Below are positions 1 through 9,851 of a stretch of DNA of 64,000 nt, in pieces (within the stretch, counting starts at the first letter, position 1; every line of letters starts with the position of its first letter). The position numbers and the translations under genes were made by a program. Location: positions 1 through 64,000 of the forward strand of contig CADECX010000009.1 of NCBI GenBank assembly GCA_902825865.1. Direction: 5' to 3'. The notes under the pieces were generated by a model. The model saw nothing but the letters and a program-made list of their open reading frames with translations, was not told where the DNA came from and did no database searches. This DNA comes from an uncultured Alphaproteobacteria bacterium. GTDB lineage: Bacteria; Pseudomonadota; Alphaproteobacteria; Micropepsales; Micropepsaceae.

Positions 1-2
1 GG

Positions 3-476
3 TGGATCAGCCTGATCCAGGTGTTCCTGTTGCAAGCCATTCTCATCTGGTTTGTGCCCGCACCCCTGGTCACGGCGGTCATGTTCAGCCACCGGCCGAT
101 GCTCTGGCTGGACCATCTGGGGATCGGGCTGGCGGCACTGGGTCTGGCCGTCGAGGCGCTGTCCGACTTCCAGCTTGCCAGCTTCCGGATGGATCCCGCC
201 AACAAGGGCAAGGTGATGGACAAGGGATTATGGGGCTGGTCGCGCCATCCCAATTATTTCGGCGAGGCGGTTTTGTGGTGGGGCTGTTTTGTCATCGGTT
301 TCGCCGCCAGCCATATGTGGTGGCTGATCCTGTCGCCGATTCTGGTGACCGCATTGCTGCTGCAAGTGTCTGGTGTCGCATTGATGGAAGAAACCATCAC
401 GCAACGCCGCCCCGGCTATGACGCATACAAGCGCCGGGTAAGCGCCTTCATCCCCTGGCCACCGAAGCGGCCCTAG
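3..476 (+). CDS. DUF1295 / steroid 5-alpha-reductase-like membrane protein, C-terminal part
   Basis: The reading frame is open from the left edge of the window, so the N-terminus lies outside and only about 157 residues are seen. Full-length DUF1295 proteins are about 260 residues. The visible part has hydrophobic membrane segments, the RHPNYFGE motif near the middle and a WG-rich helix after it. It ends with an EE...RRPGY.AY..R.S.FIPWPP tail typical of the DUF1295 (steroid reductase/methyltransferase) fold. It is probably an inner-membrane NADPH-linked reductase of unknown substrate. A GTG at 21 could be read as a start, but the family match continues upstream of it, so I treat the gene as truncated by the window edge. 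Confidence 0.85.
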   Translation, partial: WISLIQVFLLQAILIWFVPAPLVTAVMFSHRPMLWLDHLGIGLAALGLAVEALSDFQLASFRMDPANKGKVMDKGLWGWSRHPNYFGEAVLWWGCFVIGFAASHMWWLILSPILVTALLLQVSGVALMEETITQRRPGYDAYKRRVSAFIPWPPKRP

Positions 477-478
477 GT

Positions 479-504
479 AAAAAAATGGCCGGCTTGCGCC
501 GGCC
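479..504 (-). terminator. Rho-independent terminator of the LdtR-like regulator
   Basis: A perfect 7-bp stem (GGCCGGC/GCCGGCC, 487-504) with a 4-base loop is followed, on the minus strand, by a run of T residues. It lies just past the stop of the minus-strand MarR gene. Confidence 0.8.
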
Positions 505-527
505 CAGCGGGGGAATGGAATTTCGGC

Positions 528-1037
528 TTAGAGCCGGAAGCGGACCTGGTCGATCCAGAAGCGCTCGAGGCGCTTCAAGGTGGTGTTCAGCCCGTCAAGA
601 TGGTCGACGCCGACATTGCCGACGGCTTCCAGCGAATGCAGATGGCGGTCGAACAGTTCGCGCAGCATGTCGCGCACCGCTTCGCCCTTGCGGGTCAGGC
701 GCACCAGCACCGACCGGCGATCGGATTCCGAACGCTCGTGATGGATGTAACCGCCTTCGACCAGCTTCTTGAGATTGTAGGAAACGTTCGAGCCCAGATA
801 ATGGCCGCGCGTGCGCAATTCGCCGGCGGTCAATTCCTGGTCGCCTACATTGAACAGGAGCAAAGCCTGGACGGAGTTGATCTCGCGTTCGTCGCGGCGA
901 TCGAGCTCGTCCTTGATCACATCGAGCAACTGTCGATGCAACCTCTCAACCAGGTTGAGAGCTTCGAGATAAGCATTGCGGACTGACGATACGCTAGTTA
1001 GCGCCGCCGCCGCCTGCGGTTTGGCCAATGCCGTCAT
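528..1037 (-). CDS. MarR-family winged-helix regulator, LdtR-like
   Basis: This 169-residue protein has a winged-helix core. Recognisable stretches are NSVQALLLFNVGDQELTAGE (about residues 54-73), the recognition region LGSNVSYNLKKL, and a DRRSVLVRLT wing. It resembles the LdtR group of alphaproteobacterial MarR proteins, which in Liberibacter and rhizobia control L,D-transpeptidase and stress genes. That role is family knowledge and is not shown here. The length is normal for the group. A strong terminator follows the gene at 479-504. It is probably a dimeric cytoplasmic DNA-binding protein and monocistronic. Confidence 0.85.
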   Translation of the reverse strand: MTALAKPQAAAALTSVSSVRNAYLEALNLVERLHRQLLDVIKDELDRRDEREINSVQALLLFNVGDQELTAGELRTRGHYLGSNVSYNLKKLVEGGYIHHERSESDRRSVLVRLTRKGEAVRDMLRELFDRHLHSLEAVGNVGVDHLDGLNTTLKRLERFWIDQVRFRL

Positions 1038-1199
1038 CTGTTTTTCTCCGCTTTTTCGCGGAGCCCACCTTGTTATGGAGCCACATTAGGCGGGATGTCT
1101 TAAAGACGCGTAAAATGTCCCGGTCCTGCCAGAACTGTTTCGCGGTCTTCGCCTGTGTATCACCGTATGGCAAATGAAACGTAAACGGCTTCAATCAAA

Positions 1200-3269
<2,070 letters not shown>

Positions 3270-3337
3270 CATCAAATTTTTGCGACAGAAGGAACGGCCG
3301 CGTTTGAGCTGCGTTGTGCGGGCTCGGGGTGACCGCC

Positions 3338-4021
3338 ATGCCTCTTTCTTCGGAACTTTCCGCGAGTGCCATCCGCAACCAGATGGTGGAGGGGCAAATT
3401 GCCTGCCGGGGGGTGTCCGACCGCCGCGTGCTGGCGGTGATGCGGACCGTGCCGCGCGAAATCTTCATCTCTCCCAATTTGAAGGAGGCGGCTTATGCCG
3501 ACAGCGCCGTTCCGATCGCCGAAGGCCAGACCATCTCGCAACCCTATATCGCGGCGGCAATGCTGCAGGCGGCGGAACTGCACGATAACGACAAGGTGCT
3601 CGAGGTCGGCGCGGGTTCCGGTTATCTCACCGCCCTGTTAGGCCGGCTGGCGGACAGGGTCTATGCCATCGAGCGCCATGCCGCCCTGACCGGGGCGGCG
3701 CGCGAAAGGCTGCGCGCCCTGGGCTATGACAATGTGGAACTTCGGACAGGTGACGGCAGCAAGGGCTGGATGGAGGCCGCGCCCTTCGATGCCATTATCG
3801 TGTCGGCAGCTGTCCTGAAGGTTCCGCCAAGCCTGAAAAAGCAGTTGGCGCTGGGCGGGCGGCTGGTCATTCCGGTGGGCACGCCGGACGAGCAGCGGCT
3901 GGTGCGCTTGACGCGGACCAGCAAGACGGAATTCCAGGAGAAATATTTCGGCGCCGTCCGCTTCGTCCGGCTGATCGGGGCTGAGGGGTGGAAAAGAACC
4001 GACGAACCGCAACAGCACTGA
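3338..4021 (+). CDS. pcm: Protein-L-isoaspartate O-methyltransferase
   Basis: This enzyme uses S-adenosylmethionine to methylate isoaspartyl residues and so starts repair of damaged proteins. The 227-residue product has the Pcm N-terminal RNQMVEGQIACRGVSDRRVL block and the substrate loop AEGQTISQPYI. It also has the SAM motif I VLEVGAGSGYLTALL and the motif FDAIIVSAAV. The ATG at 3338 follows GGGGTGA. An upstream TTG (3314) would add eight residues with no family support. It lies 68 bases after hemB on the same strand and may be co-transcribed. Confidence 0.95.
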   Translation: MPLSSELSASAIRNQMVEGQIACRGVSDRRVLAVMRTVPREIFISPNLKEAAYADSAVPIAEGQTISQPYIAAAMLQAAELHDNDKVLEVGAGSGYLTALLGRLADRVYAIERHAALTGAARERLRALGYDNVELRTGDGSKGWMEAAPFDAIIVSAAVLKVPPSLKKQLALGGRLVIPVGTPDEQRLVRLTRTSKTEFQEKYFGAVRFVRLIGAEGWKRTDEPQQH

Positions 4022-4050
4022 CCGCTTCGGCCGGCGACCCGGCGCGGCTG

Positions 4051-4674
4051 TTAATCCCTCTCAGTTGAGAACAGGCTGCGCAGGATAATTTCCGCCCGCG
4101 CGGGAAGCACATGCAGGCCGGAGCGGCGCTGGCCCAGATCGATCACATTCTCCAGCACCAGCATGGCCAAGCCGTGAACCGCCGACCAGACCGCCAGTCC
4201 CAGCGCGGAATCATGCAGCGCCGCGCCGATCTCATTGCCGATGGAATCGGCTTTCTTCTCCAGTTCGGGGAACTGGTCGCGATTGGGCAACTGGCCGCCG
4301 AACATCAGCCGCGCCAGCGCCGGACGCTGGGCGACGAACCGCATATAGGCGGCGCCGATGGTGGCGATCTTGTCGGATTCACTGCCCTGCGCCTTGGCCG
4401 CCTCTCCGATCGCTCCGCGCAATTCGTCGAACCCTTCCACCGAAAGCTCGACCAGCAGCGCCTCGTGATTGGGGAAATGGCGATAGGGCGCGGCATGGCT
4501 GACGCCGGCCTTGCGCGCCACGGCGCGCAAAGTCAGCGCCGCGAGCGACTCTTCTTCCAGGATTTCGCGTGCCGCCTGCAGGAGACCGTTGCGCAAATCG
4601 CCGTGATGATAGCCGCGCCCATCCGCGCCCTTGGGTGTCCCCTTGGGCGCGGCCGAAAACCGCTCGTTACTCAT
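4051..4674 (-). CDS. TetR/AcrR-family transcriptional regulator
   Basis: This 207-residue repressor-type protein has a TetR helix-turn-helix near residues 25-75 (YHHGDLRNGLLQAAREIL, LTLRAVARKAGVSHAAPYRHF). The C-terminal ligand domain is of the WHG type (VWSAVHGLAMLVLEN). It sits 12 bases downstream of the beta-hydroxyacid dehydrogenase on the same strand, so the two are probably one operon and the regulator may respond to a substrate of that enzyme. The effector is not known. Confidence 0.88.
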   Translation of the reverse strand: MSNERFSAAPKGTPKGADGRGYHHGDLRNGLLQAAREILEEESLAALTLRAVARKAGVSHAAPYRHFPNHEALLVELSVEGFDELRGAIGEAAKAQGSESDKIATIGAAYMRFVAQRPALARLMFGGQLPNRDQFPELEKKADSIGNEIGAALHDSALGLAVWSAVHGLAMLVLENVIDLGQRRSGLHVLPARAEIILRSLFSTERD

Positions 4675-4686
4675 ATAAGCAAACCT

Positions 4687-5571
4687 CTATGACTTGTTGC
4701 CCCGGCGTGCGGTCTCCTGACGCACGAAAAGGCTGGACGTGTCCCAGCGTTTGCCCCCCAAATTCTCCACTTCGGCATAAAACTGATCGACCAGCGCGGT
4801 CACCGGCAGGCTGACGCCCTGCTTGCGCGCTTCTTCCAGCGCGATGCTCAAATCCTTGCGCATCCATTCGACGGCGAAGCCGTGATTGTACTCCCCCGCG
4901 CTCATGGTCTTGATGCGGTTCTCCATCTGCCAGCTCTGGGCCGCGCCCTTGGAAATCACTTCCGTCACCGCTTCGATATCCAGCCCCGCCGCACGCATCA
5001 GGCTATAGGCTTCCGCCATGCCCTGAACGATGCCGGCGATGCATATCTGATTCGCCATCTTGGTGAGCTGTCCCGATCCGGCCGGACCCAGCCGCTTGGC
5101 CAGCTTTGTGTACACTGCCATCACCGGTTCGGCGCGCGCATAACCGGCCTCGGTGCCGCCGCACATGATGCCCAGCTTGCCGTTCACCGCGCCCGCCTGG
5201 CCGCCCGACACCGGTGCGTCGACGAAATCGAAGCCGCGCTTTTTCGCTTCCTCCGCCAGCTCACGCGCGATAGAGGCCGAAGCGGTGGTGTGATCGACGA
5301 ACAGTGCGCCCTTCTTGATGGCGCCGAAGGCGCCATTGGCGCCCAAAGTCACTTCGCGCAGATCGCTGTCGCGGCCGACGCAGCAGAATACAATGTCCTG
5401 GTCCTTGGCGGCCTCGGCCGGAGTCGCGGCGGTGTTGCCGCCATACTCGGCCTTCCACTGCTTCGCCTTTTCGGGATTGCGGTTATAGACCGTGACGTCG
5501 TGGCCGCCCTTTTGCAGGTGACCCGCCATCGGGTAGCCCATCACACCCAGGCCGATGAATGCCACTTTCAT
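4687..5571 (-). CDS. NAD(P)-dependent beta-hydroxyacid dehydrogenase (3-hydroxyisobutyrate dehydrogenase family)
   Basis: The protein has 294 residues from the ATG at 5571. An in-frame start 36 bases upstream lacks family support. The Rossmann motif GLGVMGYPMAGHL starts at residue 6. The substrate motif DAPVSGGQAGA follows near residue 120. The catalytic lysine region is SGQLTKMANQ near 170. It should oxidise a short beta-hydroxyacid such as 3-hydroxyisobutyrate, tartronate or 2-hydroxymethylglutarate; the exact substrate cannot be read from sequence. It heads a probable two-gene operon with the TetR gene downstream. Confidence 0.88.
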   Translation of the reverse strand: MKVAFIGLGVMGYPMAGHLQKGGHDVTVYNRNPEKAKQWKAEYGGNTAATPAEAAKDQDIVFCCVGRDSDLREVTLGANGAFGAIKKGALFVDHTTASASIARELAEEAKKRGFDFVDAPVSGGQAGAVNGKLGIMCGGTEAGYARAEPVMAVYTKLAKRLGPAGSGQLTKMANQICIAGIVQGMAEAYSLMRAAGLDIEAVTEVISKGAAQSWQMENRIKTMSAGEYNHGFAVEWMRKDLSIALEEARKQGVSLPVTALVDQFYAEVENLGGKRWDTSSLFVRQETARRGNKS

Positions 5572-6098
5572 TTCGTCCACCACTTCTGTCTTAGGGGTTG
5601 CGCCCACCGCGAATGACGGGCGTTCATCAGCCCTATCACCGCGAACACAGGCAAGGAATCACGCATTTGAAAAAGAAATCGTTTGCATTGCACTTGCACG
5701 CGGTATTCTAGGAGAGAATTCAGATTTGCCAACCCAAAAGGTATCTGTCGAGTCCTCATCAGCGAGGGCTGTTAACGCCCAACGCCCGGTTGAACCGGCC
5801 CGAAAGCTGCGAAGGAATGGTCTGAATCGCGCCGGGGAACCGGCGCGTGAAACACCGACGGCGCTGCCGATATTTCGCATCAGCTTCGCCATTCCGGGGC
5901 CAGCGGTACGCAATTGGGGAGAACATGCCGCAAAAGCCACCATCTTCATAGGGACAAAGGCCCGCGCTGAAAAAATGTCACCCGGTAAATCGCGGCCAGG
6001 CTGACACAGCGATTGCGCTCCGCAGGGCGAGCAGCTGACAGCGCATAAAGTCCGTTTGCTGACGAATAAGCGGCGAGACGGTCGTCGGCCGCGGACAT
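5572..6098. other. Long intergenic region without a recognisable gene
   Basis: No convincing gene in 527 bases. The overlapping open frames have no family-like features. On the plus strand a weak promoter-like pair (TTGCAT near 5683, TATTCT near 5704) is followed by an AGGAGAG stretch and a TTG-initiated frame ending near 6004. Nothing supports translation. A small RNA or an untranslated leader is possible. Confidence 0.4.
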
Positions 6099-6548
6099 CT
6101 ATTCCCCCGCCGCCATGGCGCGCGGCGGCGCTTCATTGGTCAGCCGTGTTTTCATCTTCAGCAGCGCTTCGGTGACCAGATCGACGGTCGCGTCATCCAG
6201 CCCGTTGGTGATTTCGCGGAAAAGTTCTTCCTTGTAGCGCTGGATCTCCTTGAGGATCGGCGCGGCGGCGGGAAGCAGATGCAGGCGGCGGATGCGGCGG
6301 TCGGACGGATCGAGCCTGCGTTCGAGAAGTCCCCTCGCCTCCAGCCGGTCGACCAGCCGGCCCACGGTGATGGGTTCGACCTCGCAAAGGCCGGCCATTT
6401 CGTTCTGGGTCATGCCCGGCTGACGGGCCAGGCGGGCCAGGATCACGCCTTGGGCGCGGGTCATTCCGTACGTGCGGGCCCAGCGGTCAAAGCGGGTCCG
6501 CATCAGGCGGGCGACGTCGTAAAGCTCGACAAGCATCTCGGTTTTCAT
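6099..6548 (-). CDS. MarR-family transcriptional regulator
   Basis: This 149-residue winged-helix protein carries the MarR hallmarks MTRAQGVILARLARQPGMTQ, the recognition helix region EMAGLCEVEPITVGRLVDRLEARGL, and the wing ERRLDPSDRRIRRLHL. It is probably a dimeric repressor. The genes on either side are not obviously linked to it, so its target is unknown. Confidence 0.9.
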   Translation of the reverse strand: MKTEMLVELYDVARLMRTRFDRWARTYGMTRAQGVILARLARQPGMTQNEMAGLCEVEPITVGRLVDRLEARGLLERRLDPSDRRIRRLHLLPAAAPILKEIQRYKEELFREITNGLDDATVDLVTEALLKMKTRLTNEAPPRAMAAGE

Positions 6549-6854
6549 GCGCCAAGAACGTAAGCGGCGTTATTATAACTAGCAACATGATAAGCCATGC
6601 ATTGCACGCCTGATGAGGTATGCAATCGCAAGCACAGGTCCGCCTCCCCCTTCGCGCGAAGCTCGGCAAGGGGGGCGAAGCGGCGCAGCGCGGCGCGCGA
6701 CAGCGCAGTGAGCCGCGCGAGCCGGGGTGGCTGAAGCAACGCCGTGGAGCGCAGGCGCAAGCCGAGCACCACGGCAAAGTTGCGAAAGCCGGAGGGGGTT
6801 TAAAGAAAAAGGCGGCCCAGGGGGAGCCGCCTTCTCCGCCGTATCGGGACTTGA
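6549..6854. other. Intergenic region with GC-rich palindromic sequence
   Basis: There is no gene in this stretch. From about 6640 to 6790 it is rich in short GC palindromes and resembles the dispersed repeats seen elsewhere in the window, though I cannot assign it firmly to either family. It ends with the pstS terminator. Confidence 0.5.
6801..6833 (-). terminator. Rho-independent terminator after pstS
   Basis: An 8-bp perfect stem AAGGCGGC/GCCGCCTT (6809-6833) with a 9-base loop is followed on the minus strand by a T-rich tail. It lies 22 bases past the pstS stop. No pstCAB genes follow, so the porin-pstS transcript ends here. Confidence 0.88.
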
Positions 6855-7883
6855 TTACATCCCCGAACCTTGGATGCCCTTCCAGCTCGCTTCGATCGCC
6901 TTGATGGCATTCGCCGGCAGCGGCACATAGTCGAGGCCCAGCGCCAGCTGGTCACCCTTCTCAAAGCCCCATTGGAAGAATTTCAGCGTGTCCTGGGTCG
7001 CCTTCTGGTCCGGCGGATTCTTGTAGACCAGAATGTAGGTGGTGGCGGTGATCGGCCAGGACTGCGCGCCGGGCTGATCGACCAGGATCACATAGAAGTT
7101 GTTTTTGGCGGCGTCATCCCAATTGGCATTGGAGGCGGCGGCGCGGAAGGCTTCCACCGTTGGCTCGACCGTCTGGCCCGCCTTGTTGGTCAGCTTCACA
7201 TGGGCGAGGCGGTTCTGCTTGGCATAGGCATATTCGACATAGCCGATGGCGCCGGAAATCTGCGCCACATTGCCGGCAACACCTTCATTGCCCTTGGCGC
7301 CGATGCCGGTGGGCCAATCGATGGCGGTGTCGGCGCCGACATCGTTCTTCCAGGCCGCGCTGATGCGCGACAGATAGGTGGCAAAGATGAAGGTGGTGCC
7401 CGAACCGTCGGAACGATGCACGACGCTGATGCCCTTGTTGGGCAGGTTCACGCCGGGATTGAGCTTCTTGATCGCCGGATCGGCCCAGTTGGCGATCTTG
7501 CCCATATAAATGTCGGCCAGGGTCGCGCCGTCCAGGGTGATCTGGCCGGGACGAATGCCCGGCACATTGACCACCGGCACGACGCCGCCGATCACGGTGG
7601 GAAACTGGGTCAGGCCGGCGGCGCCCAATTCCTTGGGCGTCAGCGGCTTGTCGGTGGCGCCGAAGGCAACCGTCTTGGCCTTGATCTGGGCGATGCCGCC
7701 GCCGGAACCAATCGACTGATAGTTCAGGCCGACACCCGATGAGCCCTTATAGACCGCCGCCCATTTGGCATAGATCGGGAAAGGAAAGCTGGCGCCCGCG
7801 CCGGTGATGTCGGCCATCGCGGCGGTCGCCGCGATCGCCAGGCCTGCTACTGCGCCCACCAGGGCCTTGATCTTGATTTTCAT
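6855..7883 (-). CDS. pstS: Phosphate ABC transporter periplasmic substrate-binding protein
   Basis: PstS binds orthophosphate in the periplasm and delivers it to the PstCAB permease. The 342-residue product starts with a signal peptide (MKIKIKALVGAVAGLAIAA, cleavage after AMA). Phosphate-binding motifs follow: ITGAGASFPFPIYAKW near the mature N-terminus, VVHRSDGSGTTFIF in the middle, and SGAIGYVEYAYA later. The ATG at 7883 was chosen for the signal peptide; the frame is open further upstream but overlaps the porin gene. It follows the porin by 26 bases in the same direction and shares its Pho-box promoter. PstCAB are not in the window. Confidence 0.95.
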   Translation of the reverse strand: MKIKIKALVGAVAGLAIAATAAMADITGAGASFPFPIYAKWAAVYKGSSGVGLNYQSIGSGGGIAQIKAKTVAFGATDKPLTPKELGAAGLTQFPTVIGGVVPVVNVPGIRPGQITLDGATLADIYMGKIANWADPAIKKLNPGVNLPNKGISVVHRSDGSGTTFIFATYLSRISAAWKNDVGADTAIDWPTGIGAKGNEGVAGNVAQISGAIGYVEYAYAKQNRLAHVKLTNKAGQTVEPTVEAFRAAASNANWDDAAKNNFYVILVDQPGAQSWPITATTYILVYKNPPDQKATQDTLKFFQWGFEKGDQLALGLDYVPLPANAIKAIEASWKGIQGSGM

Positions 7884-7909
7884 CTGTTCGCTCCGTTCTA
7901 CGAAAAGGG

Positions 7910-9568
7910 TTAGTTGGCAAATGCCAGGCGGACACCCAGGATGTTCAGGTCCTGGCTCATATTGTTGAAGTTCGCCGCCGCGCTGCTGCTGCTGCGCTTG
8001 ACCTTCACGATCATGTCGTTGATCTGAAGCTTCACGTTCCGGTTCATGTACCAGTTGATGCCCAGGGTGATGATGCGTTCGTCGCCGCCGGTAATGCCGG
8101 CCAGCTGCGAGCTGGATGCGAGTTGGGTCGGGTTGTAGTTCAGATTTGTGACAGAATAACGAGCGGCCAGTTCCCAAGCCCCCCAACTGTCGCCATCCAG
8201 GGAGAATGGCCGGGAGGGCACGGGGTTGCCGAAGCCGCCGACCTCATTGTTGATCGCTTGAGCTGTGTAGGGCTTGGTTTCGCCGGTGAGGACCCAGGTG
8301 CCTTCCACATACCAGCCATGGAAGGTGGGGACATCGGCAACAGTTTGGCTGTTGCCGCCAAAGCACGGGCCAGCGGTGAAGCTTCCGCTGCCGCACTGGC
8401 GGTCCAACTGGAACTCCGACCATTCGCCGCCCAGATAGACATTGTCGAAATTGCTCTGGAAGTCGACGGCGAACATCTGGCCGGTCTTGGCGGCGACATT
8501 GCCGGTGGAGATCAGGCGGGTGCCGTCGACGCGCATCTGCGGACGGTCCTGCAGATTGACCACGCCACCGCCGGCGCCGGTGCCGCCGGTATAGATCAGC
8601 TTGCCGTAATTGAAACCGACCTGAAAATTGGAAAGGCCGTTGGACCAAAGGCGGTCGGCGACGCGGATGATCCATTGAGACTGCTCGTCGCCGCCGGGCT
8701 GGGTGCCCACACCGCTGCCATGTCCGGTGGTGGTGCCGGTGGTGCCGCCGGTGAAGCTGGTGGTGACCTGCGGATTGTCGCCGGGCCAGAAAAAGTCGGG
8801 CTTGGACCAGCCGATTTCGATGCCGCGTCTTGTGTCGCCCGCGCCATATTGCTGGGCGATATTGTCGATCTCAGGCCGCTCGATGAACATCAGCGCCGAG
8901 GAAGACTGGGTCAACTCGCCCGCAAACACCGGCTCCAGCACGCCGACACTGAAGTGCCAATCCGGAATGCCGATATAGCTGAGATAGAAACGGTTGAGCA
9001 GCGGATCGCCTTCATTGCCGCCCACCGCGCCGCCGCCATTGCTGCCGCCGAAATTGAAGCGCACGTCATAGGCGAAATCGCGATAGACCCTGCCGTCGAA
9101 GCCGATATAGGCGCGGCGCATCACGGCGCCCGAGCCCAGATCGTTGGGACCGGCGAAACCGGCCTGATGGGTTTGGTCCTGCATGAAGCTGGCATAGTCG
9201 GTCTGGAAGCGCATGCGGACATTGAAGGTGAAGCGTCCGTCGCCGGTGGCCAGGCTGGGGCGGCCATTGTCGAACGACCACACCGCCGAATTGTAGCCCT
9301 GCTCCAAAGTGGAGAGACGGGTGCGGTCGGCCTGGGCGCGTTCGCGCTGTGCGTCGAGGGCCTCTTCCACCGCCTGCAAGCGCGCAGCCAGTTCGGCATT
9401 GCTTAAACTGGAAGAGGATGCGGACGGCGTGTTCTGCGCCAGCACCAGTGGCTTGTCCGCGTCCTGAAGTGCGGCCGGTTTGGTGGTCTGCGCTTGCGCC
9501 GCGGTCAGCATCGCCATGGCGGCGGCACCGCTCAGGAGCGTCCTTTTTCCCAATCTCATTACCCTCAA
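7910..9568 (-). CDS. Phosphate-selective porin, OprP/OprO family
   Basis: This outer-membrane channel protein has 552 residues. A signal peptide (cleavage after AQA near residue 27) is followed by a short coiled-coil (LSNAELAARLQAVEEALDAQ), then a 16-strand-type beta barrel with VRMRFQTDYASF and MRRAYIGFDGRVYRDFAYDV. The last strand ends in FAN, with a terminal aromatic region typical of outer-membrane proteins. OprP-type porins pass phosphate or polyphosphate. Its place directly upstream of pstS, with a Pho box in front, supports that role. The alternative start at 9559 would remove three residues. Confidence 0.92.
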   Translation of the reverse strand: MRVMRLGKRTLLSGAAAMAMLTAAQAQTTKPAALQDADKPLVLAQNTPSASSSSLSNAELAARLQAVEEALDAQRERAQADRTRLSTLEQGYNSAVWSFDNGRPSLATGDGRFTFNVRMRFQTDYASFMQDQTHQAGFAGPNDLGSGAVMRRAYIGFDGRVYRDFAYDVRFNFGGSNGGGAVGGNEGDPLLNRFYLSYIGIPDWHFSVGVLEPVFAGELTQSSSALMFIERPEIDNIAQQYGAGDTRRGIEIGWSKPDFFWPGDNPQVTTSFTGGTTGTTTGHGSGVGTQPGGDEQSQWIIRVADRLWSNGLSNFQVGFNYGKLIYTGGTGAGGGVVNLQDRPQMRVDGTRLISTGNVAAKTGQMFAVDFQSNFDNVYLGGEWSEFQLDRQCGSGSFTAGPCFGGNSQTVADVPTFHGWYVEGTWVLTGETKPYTAQAINNEVGGFGNPVPSRPFSLDGDSWGAWELAARYSVTNLNYNPTQLASSSQLAGITGGDERIITLGINWYMNRNVKLQINDMIVKVKRSSSSAAANFNNMSQDLNILGVRLAFAN

Positions 9569-9626
9569 TCCCTCTGTGACTCGCGCATCGCGCGGGGTTG
9601 CTGTCGCAGGGACGGGCTACAGGGCC

Positions 9627-9655
9627 ATGACAATTCGATGACGGATATGTGACGG
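9627..9655 (-). promoter_or_regulatory. Pho box: three 7-bp repeats at 11-bp spacing
   Basis: On the minus strand the repeats read CCGTCAC, CCGTCAT and TTGTCAT, separated by exactly 4 bases each (plus-strand 9649-9655, 9638-9644, 9627-9633). This matches the PhoB binding pattern of CTGTCAT-like heptamers every 11 bases. It lies 59-87 bases upstream of the porin start and points at the porin-pstS operon, predicting PhoB-dependent induction under phosphate limitation. Confidence 0.85.
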
Positions 9656-9851
9656 CGTTCGCAGATGCAGCGTATTCGCGGGGTTTTGGGGAGGGCGCGC
9701 CTGTTAATTCTTGGACAGGAACCGGCCACCGGCGGGCGCACCGGCCTTGCGATATTTGAGAGGTACGCCCTTGACCAAGGCGCCCTTTTGCCGCTTCTGA
9801 GAAGCATTCGCGACAATTCTCGTATATTACGGAAAAAACAGAGGAATCATT

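Noticed and set aside
994..1194. Minus-strand open frame of 66 codons upstream of the LdtR-like gene
   Set aside because: It overlaps the start of the regulator, has no ribosome site and no protein-like pattern; it is probably promoter region.
5555..6004. Plus-strand frame of 149 codons in the 5.6-6.1 kb gap
   Set aside because: Arg/Ala/Pro-rich with no motif; it starts inside the dehydrogenase gene. Kept only as a note on the empty region.
6855..8186. Extended pstS frame of 443 codons
   Set aside because: The added 101 residues overlap the porin and are low-complexity; the signal peptide fixes the start at 7883.
9800..9851. Possible Fur or Irr box before the TonB receptor (GAGAA and TTCTC arms)
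   Set aside because: Only five base pairs match and the spacing is not that of a known iron box, so I do not list it.
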